Assembly: GCA_011049455.1 (NCBI GenBank)
Contig: DSBL01000022.1
Location: forward strand, 1 to 34,026
Source: Desulfonatronum sp.
Lineage (GTDB): Bacteria > Desulfobacterota > Desulfovibrionia > Desulfovibrionales > Desulfonatronaceae
Reading direction: 5' to 3'
DNA: 34,026 nucleotides
The stretch's first letter is position 1. Each line of letters starts with the position of its first letter. Shown in pieces: positions 22,724 through 31,699 of the stretch. A program made the position numbers and the translations under genes. A model generated the notes under the pieces. The model had not been told where the DNA came from. It was given only the letters and a program-made list of their open reading frames with translations, and did not search any database.

Positions 22724-25700
22724 CGTTTTGGTCCTTTTCGGGTTGCTCGGTCAGTTCGCATTGCCCTGGTTGAGCCGGCGGATCGTTTTGTCCCGCGGCC
22801 GCTCCCGGGGTTTCCATGCGGATGAAAAAAACCATCAGGCTGGGAATCACGAAGATCGTGAACACCGTGGACAGGGCCAGCCCGCCCAGCACCACGCTGC
22901 CCAGGCCGCGGTACAATTCCGATCCAGGACCGGGGGCCACCACCAAGGGCAGCATGCCGAAGATGCTGGTGGTCGTGCTCATGTAGATGGGCCTAAGCCG
23001 AACCCGAGTGGCTTCCAGCACGGCCTGCACATGCTGCATGCCGAGTTGCCGGACGTTAATCAAGGACTGATTGACCAGCAATATCGCGTTGTTCACCACC
23101 ACGCCCACCAGGATGACGAAGCCGAGCATGGTCAACACGTCCATGGGCTGCGGGGTGATCAGCACATTGACCAGGCGCAGTCCCAGAAATCCGCCGGCAG
23201 TGGCCAGGGGCACGGTGAACAGGATGATGAACGGGTAGAGAAAATTGCCGAACAGCGCGGACATGAGCAGGTAGATGATGATCACGGCCAGCACGAAGTT
23301 CCACTGCAGGGCCAGCCGGGTCTCGGTCAGCTTGTCCGCGGCCCCGCTCATCCCGATGCTGACATTGCGGAGCATGCCCTGGGCGTCCAGGGCTGGAATG
23401 ATCTTGTTTTCTACAGCCTCCATGGCCTCCTGCAGGGTCACCTCCTCGGTGGGCGTCAGTTGCAGGGTAATGGTCCGTTGCCGCTCCAGGTGGCGGATCA
23501 TGGTGATGCCCGTGGTCCGCTCCAGAGTCGCCAAAGAGGAGATCGGCAGGGGCGTTCCCTGAGGCGTGGCCACCAGGGCCGAATACAGGGTTTCCGGTGT
23601 AGCCATGATCTCTGGCGTGGATTTGAGGACCATGTCGATGGTCTTCTGTCCCTCTTCCTTGAATTCGCCGATCTTGCGGCCATGGGTCAGCACGTCCAAG
23701 GCCAAACCAAGTTCCTGGGAACTTAGTTTTGCGGACTTGAGCCGATCCCGGTCCGGCAGGATGCGGATTTCCGGATAGGTCAACTCCAGAGAAGGAATGG
23801 GGCGAATCTGGGCCTGGGGATACATGCCCTTGATCATTCCGAACATGGTCCCGCCCACGGCCACCAGTTCGTCCAGATTCGGTCCCATGATATCGATGTC
23901 GATGGTTCGGCCGCGGCCCAGCCGGGTCTGGAAGATGCCGGCCTGCATGCTCACGCCGAGCATCCCGGGAATGCTTCCGATCACCTGACGAAACAGGGGA
24001 ATCAACTCCCCGGCCCGCTGCTCTTCCGTGCTTACCACGCCGAAAAACATGAACGATTCGGCCCCCACGTAGAACAGGTGGAGGATGCCGGGAAATCCTT
24101 TGAAATCGCGGTCATAATGGGGCTGAAGGTTTTCGTGGATATGCCGGCCGATCTCCACCCGCTCCGGAGAGGACAACCCGGGCGGCGGAATGAGAATATT
24201 CATCACCAGGTTGCGGTTGCCCTGGGGCAAATAGTCCATCTTGGGAAAAAAGAACCAGGCGATGAGCACGGCCGTCGCGGTCAACCCGGTCACCGTGAAC
24301 AGCCGGGTAAACCAGTTGCGCACGGCCTGACGCACCAGAAACATGATCCCGTTGGCCAAAAATCCGCCCAGCCGAGGCAGCGGCCCCAGCTTCCGGGGTC
24401 TGGTCGCGCTGACCACCCGGAACACTTGGCAGGTCATGGACGGGATGACCAGTACCGAAACCAGCATGCTTAAGCTGATGGCGCAAGTCACGGCAATGGC
24501 GATGTCCTTGAACAGCTGCCCGGCCTCCTCCTGGATGAAGACCACGGGCAAAAACACGGCCACCGTAGTCAGGGTGGAGGCCAAAATTGCCCCCCAGACC
24601 TCGCGGGTGCCGTCCAGGGCGGCTTGACAGGTGGACTTGTGCATCTTCATGTGCCGGTCGATGTTTTCCAGAACCACGATGGTGCTGTCCACGAGCATGC
24701 CCACGGCAAATGAAATTCCGGCCAGACTGACCACGTTCAGGTTTCGGCCCAAGGCGTTCATGAAGATAAAGGTCCCGATCACGCTGACCGGGATCGCGCC
24801 GGCCGCGATGCCCGTAGTGGAAATCCGGCGAAGAAAGACGAACAAAACGGACATGGCCAGCAGGCCGCCGATGAGAATGTTCTGCTGGACCAGTTCAATG
24901 GCGCCCATGATGTAGTCCCGCTGGTCGGCCAGCCAGAGCAGAACAAGCCCGTTGGACGCCAGAACGGTCCGGTTCAGGCGTTCCACCACGGTCTCGACCT
25001 CGTCCGTCAGCTCCAGGACATTGGTGCCCGGCTCAGCCTGAATGCCCACGGTGATGCCTTTCTCACCCCTGTGCAGCATGGCCGCGGCGGCCTTCTCATA
25101 GCCGAACTCGGCATGGCCCACGTCTCGCAGCACGACCCGTTCCTGGCCCGAGGAACGAATGGGCAGGGCTTCGATTTCCGCCGGACTCTGGAATTCGGCC
25201 ACAGTCCGGATGCGATAATCCCGTCGGCCCACGTCGATGCTGCCCGCGGCCACGTTCACGTTCTCAGCTTGCAGGGCCCGGATCACCTCGTCCAGGGTCA
25301 TGCCGTAGGCGGCCAGGCGCTCCGGCAGAACGACCACATGCATCTCCCGCTCCGTACCGCCGTACACGAACAAATCCGCCACTCCCCGGACCCGCTCCAG
25401 ATCCTGACGCACCTCGTTCTCGAAAAATGTTCGGTAGGTGTCGATGTCCCTGGGGTTGTCCGGCAGAGTACGCAACGAGGTGAAAATGATCGGCGAGGAG
25501 GCCGCGCCCGTGGCCGTGATCACCGGCCGGTCCGCCCCGTCGGGATAGGAACGGACCTCGTTGAGCTTGTTGGAGACCCGTAGCAGGGCGTCGTCCACAT
25601 CCGTTTCCAGGGAAAAGCGCAAATTGATCCGGCCAAAGGAGCTGAAGCTCTCGCTTTCCATCTCCAGCAGGCCGGGAATGCCCTTGAGCACCTTTTCCTG

Positions 25701-25898
25701 TTCCTCGATGATGTCCCGCTCGACCTCGTAGGGCGTGGCCCCGGTCCAGACCGTTTGTACGGAGATCTCCGGCTCGATCACCGTGGGCGTAAGCTGATAG
25801 GGCATGCCGAACAGGGCGATCAGGCCGAACAAGACAACAAAGATCACCCCGACCATGATGGTTACGGGGTTGCGGATGGCGAAGCTGATGGGATTCAT
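22707..25898 (-). CDS. Efflux RND transporter permease subunit
   Basis: A 1063-residue inner membrane proton-driven pump of the AcrB/RND superfamily. An N-terminal helix ([17 protein letters not shown]) precedes the first porter domain; TM2-6 contain the motif [20 protein letters not shown], given here as [18 protein letters not shown] second porter domain and TM7-12 follow, with [16 protein letters not shown] and [17 protein letters not shown] near the end. In TM4 only one Asp is present (VDS instead of the VDD of AcrB). The start is unclear: ATG 25898 has no purine-rich site and TTG 25922 adds eight residues; both lie at the edge of a tandem repeat. Substrates are unknown. No outer membrane channel gene lies next to it. 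Confidence 0.93.
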   Translation of the reverse strand: MNPISFAIRNPVTIMVGVIFVVLFGLIALFGMPYQLTPTVIEPEISVQTVWTGATPYEVERDIIEEQEKVLKGIPGLLEMESESFSSFGRINLRFSLETDVDDALLRVSNKLNEVRSYPDGADRPVITATGAASSPIIFTSLRTLPDNPRDIDTYRTFFENEVRQDLERVRGVADLFVYGGTEREMHVVVLPERLAAYGMTLDEVIRALQAENVNVAAGSIDVGRRDYRIRTVAEFQSPAEIEALPIRSSGQERVVLRDVGHAEFGYEKAAAAMLHRGEKGITVGIQAEPGTNVLELTDEVETVVERLNRTVLASNGLVLLWLADQRDYIMGAIELVQQNILIGGLLAMSVLFVFLRRISTTGIAAGAIPVSVIGTFIFMNALGRNLNVVSLAGISFAVGMLVDSTIVVLENIDRHMKMHKSTCQAALDGTREVWGAILASTLTTVAVFLPVVFIQEEAGQLFKDIAIAVTCAISLSMLVSVLVIPSMTCQVFRVVSATRPRKLGPLPRLGGFLANGIMFLVRQAVRNWFTRLFTVTGLTATAVLIAWFFFPKMDYLPQGNRNLVMNILIPPPGLSSPERVEIGRHIHENLQPHYDRDFKGFPGILHLFYVGAESFMFFGVVSTEEQRAGELIPLFRQVIGSIPGMLGVSMQAGIFQTRLGRGRTIDIDIMGPNLDELVAVGGTMFGMIKGMYPQAQIRPIPSLELTYPEIRILPDRDRLKSAKLSSQELGLALDVLTHGRKIGEFKEEGQKTIDMVLKSTPEIMATPETLYSALVATPQGTPLPISSLATLERTTGITMIRHLERQRTITLQLTPTEEVTLQEAMEAVENKIIPALDAQGMLRNVSIGMSGAADKLTETRLALQWNFVLAVIIIYLLMSALFGNFLYPFIILFTVPLATAGGFLGLRLVNVLITPQPMDVLTMLGFVILVGVVVNNAILLVNQSLINVRQLGMQHVQAVLEATRVRLRPIYMSTTTSIFGMLPLVVAPGPGSELYRGLGSVVLGGLALSTVFTIFVIPSLMVFFIRMETPGAAAGQNDPPAQPGQCELTEQPEKDQNDEKLS

Positions 25899-25908
25899 GG
25901 GTTGTGAG

Positions 25909-25936
25909 GGTTCACGGTTCAAGGTTCAGGGTTCAA
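25909..25936. repeat. Four tandem copies of a 7-base repeat (GGTTCAN)
   Basis: GGTTCAC, GGTTCAA, GGTTCAG and GGTTCAA follow each other without gap (25909-25936), and a fifth, degenerate copy (GGTCATT) follows. On the minus strand this reads as TGAACC units filling most of the 52-base spacer between the adaptor stop (25951) and the RND pump ATG (25898). Copies differ only at the seventh base, except for the degenerate one. Confidence 0.9.
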
Positions 25937-25950
25937 GGTCATTTTTTCGT

Positions 25951-27000
25951 TCATTGCTCAATGCGCACAGGCTGGCCGTCGCGCAAACGCTCCTGGCCCT
26001 TGACCACCACAAGTTCGCCCGGCTCCAGCCCCTGGGCCTGGATGCCGGCCAGTTCATGGGAAAAACCGGCCACATTGACCGGGACCATCTTGGCCTGGTT
26101 GTCTCGGACCACAAAGACCACCTGACCCATGGGGCCCGGAACCACCGCATCCCGAGGCACCAGCAAGCCCTGATGATGCTCGCCGGTGGGCAAAAACACC
26201 CGGACCTCCATGCCTTCCATCAGCCCCGGCTCATTGACCAGCCGGATCTTGACCGGGAAGGTCCGGGTGCCCACGTCGCCCTTGGGCACAATGGCCGCGA
26301 CCCGGCCTTGCAGTGCGCGGCCAAATGCCTGGCCGGCCACGCTTTGGCCCAGGGTCAGGGCCTGGGCCACATCGACCGGCACGTTGACCAGGATGTCCAC
26401 CATGTCGAACCTGCCCAACTCGGCCACCGGAGCACCCGGAGACAGCCATTCCCCGAGATTGCTGCGCCGGGCCAAAACCACGCCGTCAAAAGGCGCGGTC
26501 ACGTCCAGTTTGGTGATTTCCTCCCGGATCTTGGCGATCTCCGCAGCCAGGGAGTCCACCCGGCGCTCCAAGGCACTGGCCAGAAACATGACTTTCTCGT
26601 ATTCCTGTTCAGCAATGGTGTTTTGCTCGAACAGCGTCCGCATCCGGTTCAGTTCCCGCTGCACGCGGGACAATTCGGCCAGGACTTCTTCCCGCTGGGC
26701 CTGCCGGGATTCCAGGTCCAGGGCCTTGAGCGCCCCGTCCATGCGCACCAGGCGCTGGCCTCGACGCACCCGGTCGCCCTGCTCAAAGGAAATGGCCGTG
26801 ACCCGCCCGCTGACCTCCGCGGCCACCAGGGACGTTTCCTGGAAATAGACCGTGCCCACGAACTCCTTTTCCTCCCGCAGTTCCCCGGAACTTACCGCCT
26901 CGACAACCACCAGGGCCGGAGGCTGGGCCGCGACCTCAAGGGGAACAATGCCCTGCAACAGCAGGCCCGCAACAACAATCATAAACAGTTTGGTCATCAT
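25951..27000 (-). CDS. RND efflux periplasmic adaptor (HlyD/AcrA family)
   Basis: A 349-residue membrane fusion protein that bridges the RND pump and an outer membrane channel. It has a signal peptide (LFMIVVAGLLLQGIVPLEVAA, cut near residue 25) without a lipobox cysteine. The lipoyl half-motifs are VSGRVTAISFEQGDRVRRGQ (given as AEVSGRVTAISFEQGDRV) and VTAPFDGVVLARRSNLGEW, separated by a coiled-coil hairpin of about 90 residues (LAELSRVQRELNRMRTLF). Beta-barrel and membrane-proximal domains follow. It starts at ATG 27000, just after a stop codon of another frame (27004-27006), with only a weak GGA-type site. The pump gene follows directly. Confidence 0.93.
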   Translation of the reverse strand: MMTKLFMIVVAGLLLQGIVPLEVAAQPPALVVVEAVSSGELREEKEFVGTVYFQETSLVAAEVSGRVTAISFEQGDRVRRGQRLVRMDGALKALDLESRQAQREEVLAELSRVQRELNRMRTLFEQNTIAEQEYEKVMFLASALERRVDSLAAEIAKIREEITKLDVTAPFDGVVLARRSNLGEWLSPGAPVAELGRFDMVDILVNVPVDVAQALTLGQSVAGQAFGRALQGRVAAIVPKGDVGTRTFPVKIRLVNEPGLMEGMEVRVFLPTGEHHQGLLVPRDAVVPGPMGQVVFVVRDNQAKMVPVNVAGFSHELAGIQAQGLEPGELVVVKGQERLRDGQPVRIEQ

Positions 27001-27251
27001 TCATTATCCGAAGAGTTCAGAAAGATCGGCATGATTGCCAGAATCAAACACACCCTCAACAATGCTGAACACTACATCTTCTCGACCCGGCAGAGCAAGG
27101 CCGAATGCGGCCAGGCGGCTGTCTCACCTTCAATGACACGGAGGAAACATATTCACCGCACGACTTCCAAGAGGTCTGCGACCGATGACGTAGCGGCGAA
27201 CCTTGAATCAGAAGGCATTCGCCACCTTCATTTCAGCGTCACATGCCCGTC
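27001..27251. other. Gene-free stretch upstream of the RND adaptor
   Basis: No recognised gene. On the minus strand a 39-codon frame (27121-27004) ends in GNHADLSELFG five bases before the adaptor start, but it has no start codon of its own. On the plus strand a frame starts MIARIKHTLNNAEHYIF at 27030. Neither resembles a known family, and both may be relics. The minus-strand promoter of the RND operon should lie here, but I cannot point to a convincing one. Confidence 0.4.
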
Positions 27252-27350
27252 CTACCATTCCTTCTTGGCCTTGCCGTTCACGAAGTCGAAAAATTCAGGG
27301 TGCTGGCGAAATACGGATATGGCCAGCTCCAGGGCCGCCCGGAACGCGTC
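27252..27350 (-). pseudogene. Decayed paralogous tail of the neighbouring RHH protein
   Basis: The last 32 codons of this frame (27350-27255, then stop 27254-27252) encode a peptide starting DAFRAALELAISVF and ending FVNGKAKKEW. It aligns without gaps to the last 32 residues of the RHH protein upstream, with 14 identities by my count (for example LE, A, VF, HPE, F, W at the ends). Upstream of this point the frame becomes an unrelated Gly/His-rich stretch, and the N-terminal DNA-binding part is missing. It has no start codon or ribosome-binding site of its own within the similarity. It looks like the 3' remnant of a tandem gene duplication. Confidence 0.6.
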
Positions 27351-27408
27351 CAGGACATGGACGCCCAATTCCTCACCATGACCCCGGCCATGCCCGCCAT
27401 GCGCCAAC

Positions 27409-27804
27409 TTACCAGTCCCGCCTGGCCAGGTTCGCAAAGTAATTGAACATCTCCGGGTGATTTTCAAAAACCGGCAGAGCCATTTCCAGGGAAGCCCGGA
27501 TCACGTCCGAGCGCTGGGTGTCCAGGTCGCGGCAGAGGTCGCGGATACGGTTCAGCGTCTTGTCCGTGGTCACGAAACTGACCCGTACTTTTAAGGGACG
27601 CGGCGAAATAAGGGAATATTGCACAGCCCCCAACCCACCCTGAGCAACCGTCTTGAACTCTGGAGGCGGAAAGAGCGGTTCGGGGGGCAGTTCATACGGG
27701 TCTTCCGGAACCTTGGGCCAGGTCTGCACCTCCTCGTAGTGTTCCATGATCCGTGCATGCCACGATTTTTCCTGTTCTTTTCTCAAAATTTTATCAATCC
27801 CCAT
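27409..27804 (-). CDS. Ribbon-helix-helix-like DNA-binding protein
   Basis: A 131-residue protein. The N-terminal half is charged and proline-rich (KVPEDPYELPPEPLFPPPEF) and probably extended. The C-terminal half looks like a ribbon-helix-helix fold: strand KVRVSFVTTD, helix KTLNRIRDLCRDLD, turn TQRSD, and helix VIRASLEMALPVFENHPE, followed by a helical tail FNYFANLARRDW. RHH proteins are usually dimeric repressors, often the antitoxin of a toxin pair. No toxin gene is adjacent on this strand. ATG 27804 has CAGGAGGGAGC upstream. A TTGAAC/TATGAT pair (27906-27880, minus strand, spacing 15) could be its promoter. A decayed copy of its tail lies directly downstream. Confidence 0.65.
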   Translation of the reverse strand: MGIDKILRKEQEKSWHARIMEHYEEVQTWPKVPEDPYELPPEPLFPPPEFKTVAQGGLGAVQYSLISPRPLKVRVSFVTTDKTLNRIRDLCRDLDTQRSDVIRASLEMALPVFENHPEMFNYFANLARRDW

Positions 27805-28034
27805 GCTCCCTCCTGTTTATAGTGACGTTAGCTCAAACCGCCAAGGCACGACGCCCTTTTCATCTCCCTTAGCGCCGGGATCATATCCTTTGCAAGTTTT
27901 GTTCAATAATCTCAAGGCGGCGACTATCAAGATATCACATCGCCAATAGCCCCTTGCCGTGTTATGATTCTAGGGATTTCTTGCGGGGGCAAGCCTGATG
28001 TCTGACGACACAAACTCAATCAGAAGGAGGAATC

Positions 28035-28577
28035 ATGTACAGACGTGCATTGATGATCATTGCCGCGGTCTTGCTGGTTTTTGCCTGCGGCGGCGGAGGC
28101 GGAGGATCATCCGGAACGCCGCCGACCATTCATGAAGTCGGAGTTTTTCGGAACACCTCGCCGGACTCACAGGTCAGCACCTTGGATGTGGGCCGGGAAT
28201 ACTACGTGGCTGTGCATGCTTCCGATCCCGACCTGGACATGCGCACTTTGCGGGTCGAGCAGTATCATGCGGGCGCGTCCAGCCCCATGTACGTGGACAC
28301 GCTTCGTCTGCCGTCCCAACAATATTCCAACACTCTCTTCTGGGACGTGATCTACATCACGGGGCCTGCCGGGGAGTGGAGAACGTCCTTTCAAATCACG
28401 GACGCAGCCGGAAACACCAGCAATGTCTATTGGCTGCACACCACGGCCCGGAGAAGCAAGGACGCTGGGTTAAAAAGCAACGAACTGGATGAAGCACTTG
28501 ATGCGCCTCTGTTCCGGCTGCACGAAGCGGATATTGCCGTAAGCGCCGATCCTGGGCAGTTTTTTACAAATGAATAA
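28035..28577 (+). CDS. Small putative lipoprotein with Gly-rich linker
   Basis: A 180-residue exported lipoprotein of no recognised family. The signal peptide RALMIIAAVLLVFAC ends in a lipobox VFAC with lipidation at C18. It is followed immediately by six glycines and SSGTPP, a flexible linker typical of surface or periplasmic lipoproteins. The middle (about 30-135) reads as a beta-rich domain: GREYYVAVHASDPDLDMRTL, TLFWDVIYITGPAGEW and FQITDAAGNTSNVYWLHT, which resembles immunoglobulin-like or cadherin-like folds. A short charged tail ends the protein. ATG 28035 has a perfect CAGAAGGAGGAATC upstream. The Hsp70-TPR gene follows 81 bases later on the same strand; a link is only positional. Confidence 0.7.
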   Translation: MYRRALMIIAAVLLVFACGGGGGGSSGTPPTIHEVGVFRNTSPDSQVSTLDVGREYYVAVHASDPDLDMRTLRVEQYHAGASSPMYVDTLRLPSQQYSNTLFWDVIYITGPAGEWRTSFQITDAAGNTSNVYWLHTTARRSKDAGLKSNELDEALDAPLFRLHEADIAVSADPGQFFTNE

Positions 28578-28658
28578 TGAGGGTGATTCAAGAGCAGGTA
28601 CTCACCTGATTGACCCGGAACCGACCGGAACCGTTAACCATCCAGAGCGAGGAGTTTC

Positions 28659-31046
28659 GTGACGCAACCAACCATCCCGCTACCCTACGGCGCAAGCCTG
28701 GATCAGACCAGATTGCCGACAAAGCCGCTACGGGCCGTAGGCATTGACCTGGGCACCACAAACTGCACGGTTGCCGAGATTGTCTATGATCCGGCCAGAA
28801 GCGGGCCGATCAAGGCGGTGTGCCGACCCATCCGACAGACCGGCATTGGCGCACGCGGCGAAGTCATGGTTCCATCCCTTGTCGCCCTGCATGCCGGAAA
28901 GGTGCATATCGGTCAGGGCGCGCGTGACCTGCCCCTTCTTGCTCCGTCATTCGCACCCCGTCTTTATCGGAACTATTTCCGGGACACCAAGAACTACATG
29001 GGGCTGCGCCGCGTGTTTCACCAGGCCCCGCAAGGGTTTCAAAACGCCCGGGACATCGCCGCGCACCTGCTTCGTTTTCTGCGTGACGACATCTGCAGCA
29101 GCGGACAACCGGACAGCGTGGTGATCAGCATTCCGGCCTCGTTCCAGCTTGCCCAGCGCCGGGATGCGGTGTCTGCCGGGGAGCAGGCCGGGTTTGGCAG
29201 GACGCGCCTTCTGGACGAACCCATGGCCGCTTTTCTGGATTTCGCCGCGCACAACGGCCAGCAGTGCTTGGGGAGGCCGGGTCAAATCCGGACTTTGCTG
29301 GTCTTCGACTTTGGCGGCGGCACCTGCGACACGGCCCTGTACCGCGTGACCGTGTCCGAAGCCGATTCCCCGTTGCAGGTCGCTCCCTTGGCGGTGTCCC
29401 GCTATCATCGTCTTGGCGGCGCGGACCTGGACCTGGCCATAGTCCATGAAGTTCTTTTGCCCGAACTGTGCCGCCAGAACGATGTACACCCACTGGACAT
29501 TTCCTACCGCGACAAAAGGGATATTCTGGTTCCTGCCCTGCTCAACGCGGCCGAGCGTCTGCGCATCAGCCTCTGCGAAGAGCAGGCCGGTCTGCTGGAG
29601 CAAGGCATCGAATGCACTCTCTCGGACGGCAGGGTGGTCCTGCTGCGCAATCCCGGCCTGAGCCAAGCGCAATTTGATAAAATCCTCGCCCCGTTCATTG
29701 ATCAGGACGTACTCTGGCCCCTGGAGAGCGAACATCGCACCACATGTTCCCTGTTCGCCCCGCTGGACGATGTTTTGCGCCGGGCCGGAATGTCGGCGAA
29801 CAACGTGGACGGCGTTCTCCTGGCCGGAGGCTGCTGCCGCATGCCCCAAATCCGGAAGGCAGTGGCCGGGCATTTCCCCAGGGCCAAACTTTTCGCCCCG
29901 CGAGACGCGCTGTCCATGCAGCTTTCCGTGGCCCGGGGCGCGGCCTGGGAGGCTTTTTTTCACGCCATGTTCGGCAGGGGCGTGATTGCTCCGGCGGCCG
30001 GGGACAGCGTTCACCTGAACACGACATCCGGCCCCCTGGAGCTGGTCCCTCGCGGGGCAGCCCTGCCTTTTCCCGGCAACGGCCAGGATATGATCGAGCT
30101 GAATTGTCTTGCCGTGCCCGACAAAGGGGCGTCAACGGAGATGGAATTGCGCCTGGACATCGAGGATTCGGACGCCCGGCTCCTGAACCGGAGAACCTGG
30201 ACCCTCAAGGGAGCGCCGCACCAGGGCGAGCCCCTGATCATGTCCTATCGCATGGACGACAACCAGGACTTGCACATGCAGGTCCGGCTGGCCCGCGACT
30301 TGGACCAGGCCTTTGCCTGCACCATCGAGAACCCCCTGGTGCACGTGGTCAACCCGGACGCCAAACGTGAACGGATTCAGGAACTGGAAGAACTCCAACA
30401 CGGCGGAACCCTGCGCGGCGATGCGCTGCGCAATGCCATGGCCGAACTGGCTGGTCTATACGTGGACCTGGGCCACAAGGAACAGGCCCTGGGGCTGTAC
30501 AAGGAGATCATTGCCCGGTTTGGTCCGAGCGTATACCTGCTGAACAGAATCGGCCTGATCTATCGGGACATGCGCGAGTACCATCGGGCCGAGAAGCATT
30601 TCCGGCTGGCCCGTGAGCAGTTCCCGGACAGTGTGCCCTTGTTCAACCTGGCCCTGACCTTGAAGGATCAGGGCCGCACGGATGAGGCGCTGAAGACGGT
30701 CCGGGAAGCCCTGAACGATAAACCGCAAGCAAGCGCACCGTATCACGTGCTCTGCGCCCAGCTGGCGGCCAAGACCGGAGATCGCGAGGCTGAACAGGAA
30801 CACATGGACCAAGCGGCCCGATCCATTCCTCCTCTGGAAAGGATGGATGACTGGGAGATGGACTGGTGCGAGTCCCTGGCCACCATGCGCGGCGACCAAG
30901 GGCTGTTGGATAAGTTGCGGCAGGAAAAGCAGAATCGCAAGGACAGGCAGACAAGACAGGCCCCAGGACTGCTCCCGGACTGGATCGTGAAGAACACGAG
31001 TGAAGGCCGGGATCATAGCGGGGAAATGATGCTTTTGCCTGCTTGA
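28659..31046 (+). CDS. Hsp70-family ATPase fused to TPR repeats
   Basis: A 795-residue protein with an actin-like Hsp70 ATPase domain (about 25-410). The phosphate 1 motif is GIDLGTTNC (29-36), phosphate 2 is VFDFGGGTCDTALY (about 215-228) and the adenosine motif LLAGGCCRMPQI is at about 387. A beta-rich region (about 430-570; ELVPRGAALPFPGN) corresponds to the DnaK substrate-binding core, but the helical lid is replaced by at least four TPR-like repeats (about 590-725; LYVDLGHKEQALGLYKEI, RIGLIYRDMREYHRAEKHF, NLALTLKDQGRTDEALK). The start is GTG 28659 with AGCGAGGAG upstream. No DnaJ or GrpE gene is adjacent. It may be a specialised chaperone or a regulator whose client is bound by TPRs. Confidence 0.88.
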   Translation: MTQPTIPLPYGASLDQTRLPTKPLRAVGIDLGTTNCTVAEIVYDPARSGPIKAVCRPIRQTGIGARGEVMVPSLVALHAGKVHIGQGARDLPLLAPSFAPRLYRNYFRDTKNYMGLRRVFHQAPQGFQNARDIAAHLLRFLRDDICSSGQPDSVVISIPASFQLAQRRDAVSAGEQAGFGRTRLLDEPMAAFLDFAAHNGQQCLGRPGQIRTLLVFDFGGGTCDTALYRVTVSEADSPLQVAPLAVSRYHRLGGADLDLAIVHEVLLPELCRQNDVHPLDISYRDKRDILVPALLNAAERLRISLCEEQAGLLEQGIECTLSDGRVVLLRNPGLSQAQFDKILAPFIDQDVLWPLESEHRTTCSLFAPLDDVLRRAGMSANNVDGVLLAGGCCRMPQIRKAVAGHFPRAKLFAPRDALSMQLSVARGAAWEAFFHAMFGRGVIAPAAGDSVHLNTTSGPLELVPRGAALPFPGNGQDMIELNCLAVPDKGASTEMELRLDIEDSDARLLNRRTWTLKGAPHQGEPLIMSYRMDDNQDLHMQVRLARDLDQAFACTIENPLVHVVNPDAKRERIQELEELQHGGTLRGDALRNAMAELAGLYVDLGHKEQALGLYKEIIARFGPSVYLLNRIGLIYRDMREYHRAEKHFRLAREQFPDSVPLFNLALTLKDQGRTDEALKTVREALNDKPQASAPYHVLCAQLAAKTGDREAEQEHMDQAARSIPPLERMDDWEMDWCESLATMRGDQGLLDKLRQEKQNRKDRQTRQAPGLLPDWIVKNTSEGRDHSGEMMLLPA

Positions 31047-31132
31047 CGCGGCTTTCCAAGGGCGGATAACCAGAGGCGAATTGCTGTCCTCCGGCCAAGA
31101 GGGGACAATTTTCCGCCAAAGGAAGGGGCGTC

Positions 31133-31672
31133 ATGACGGATTTGGTACCAATGGAGAGCATCACCGGCAAGATTCTGGTGCTTCGCGGCATGAAGGTCAT
31201 GTTGGATCGGGATTTGGCGGAATTGTACGGGGTTCCGACAAAAGCCTCGAAACAGTCTGTACGCAGAAATTTCGAGCGGTTTCCAGATGATTTTATGTTT
31301 GAACTGTCCCAGGAAGAGTTGGCCAATTGGAGGTCACAATTTGTGACCTCCAAATCAGACAAGATGGGCTTGCGGTATCCGCCCTTGGCCTTCACTGAAC
31401 AAAGTGTGGCCATGCTGTCCACGGTCCTGAACAGCAAGCGGGCCATCCATGTCAACATCCAGATCATGCGGGCATTCACCAAGCTGCGCCAGATGCTGGC
31501 CTCCCACGAGGATCTGCGACGCAAGATCGAGGACATGGAATCGAAATACGACGAGCAATTCCAGGTCGTGTTCGAGGCCATCCGTCAGCTTTTGGCCACC
31601 GAGGAGAAGCCGGAGCGGAAGATCGGGTTTGTGAGGGAAGATGCTCAAGAGTTTGGAGGCTTGGAGGCGTAG
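31133..31672 (+). CDS. ORF6N domain-containing protein
   Basis: A 179-residue protein with the N-terminal ORF6N domain found in phage antirepressors: SITGKILVLRGMKVMLDRDL and AELYGVPTKASKQSVRRN, FPDDFMFELSQEEL, RYPPLAFTEQSVAMLSTVLNS and the helical AIHVNIQIMRAFTKLRQML, each seen here as shorter motifs. The C-terminal third (about 125-165) is a coiled coil, EDLRRKIEDMESKYDEQF. ORF6N proteins bind DNA in phages and are scattered in bacterial accessory regions, so this may be a phage remnant or a domesticated regulator. ATG 31133 has AAGGAAGGGGCGTC upstream. It ends 188 bases before the cas9 start on the same strand. No other phage genes are visible. Confidence 0.9.
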   Translation: MTDLVPMESITGKILVLRGMKVMLDRDLAELYGVPTKASKQSVRRNFERFPDDFMFELSQEELANWRSQFVTSKSDKMGLRYPPLAFTEQSVAMLSTVLNSKRAIHVNIQIMRAFTKLRQMLASHEDLRRKIEDMESKYDEQFQVVFEAIRQLLATEEKPERKIGFVREDAQEFGGLEA

Positions 31673-31699
31673 CCCCGCTCTTGAAAAAGAGTCAGAGCA

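Noticed and set aside
22566-23726. A 386-codon plus-strand frame
   Set aside because: It is antisense to the RND pump and yjbQ, and its low-complexity Gly/Gln/His-rich product fits no family.
25804-27381. A 525-codon open frame on the plus strand
   Set aside because: It lies opposite the RND adaptor gene and its product is a His/Gln/Arg-rich sequence without any domain; it is the antisense shadow of a GC-rich gene.
27409-27804. Antitoxin of a toxin-antitoxin pair
   Set aside because: The RHH fold would fit, but no toxin-like frame overlaps or adjoins it on the same strand; the downstream piece is a copy of its own tail.
28947-30014. A 355-codon minus-strand frame
   Set aside because: It is antisense to the Hsp70-TPR gene, which has all conserved motifs; the reverse product has none.
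30643-31581. A 312-codon minus-strand frame
   Set aside because: It spans the gap and opposite strands of the Hsp70-TPR and ORF6N genes, both well supported, and shows no domain.
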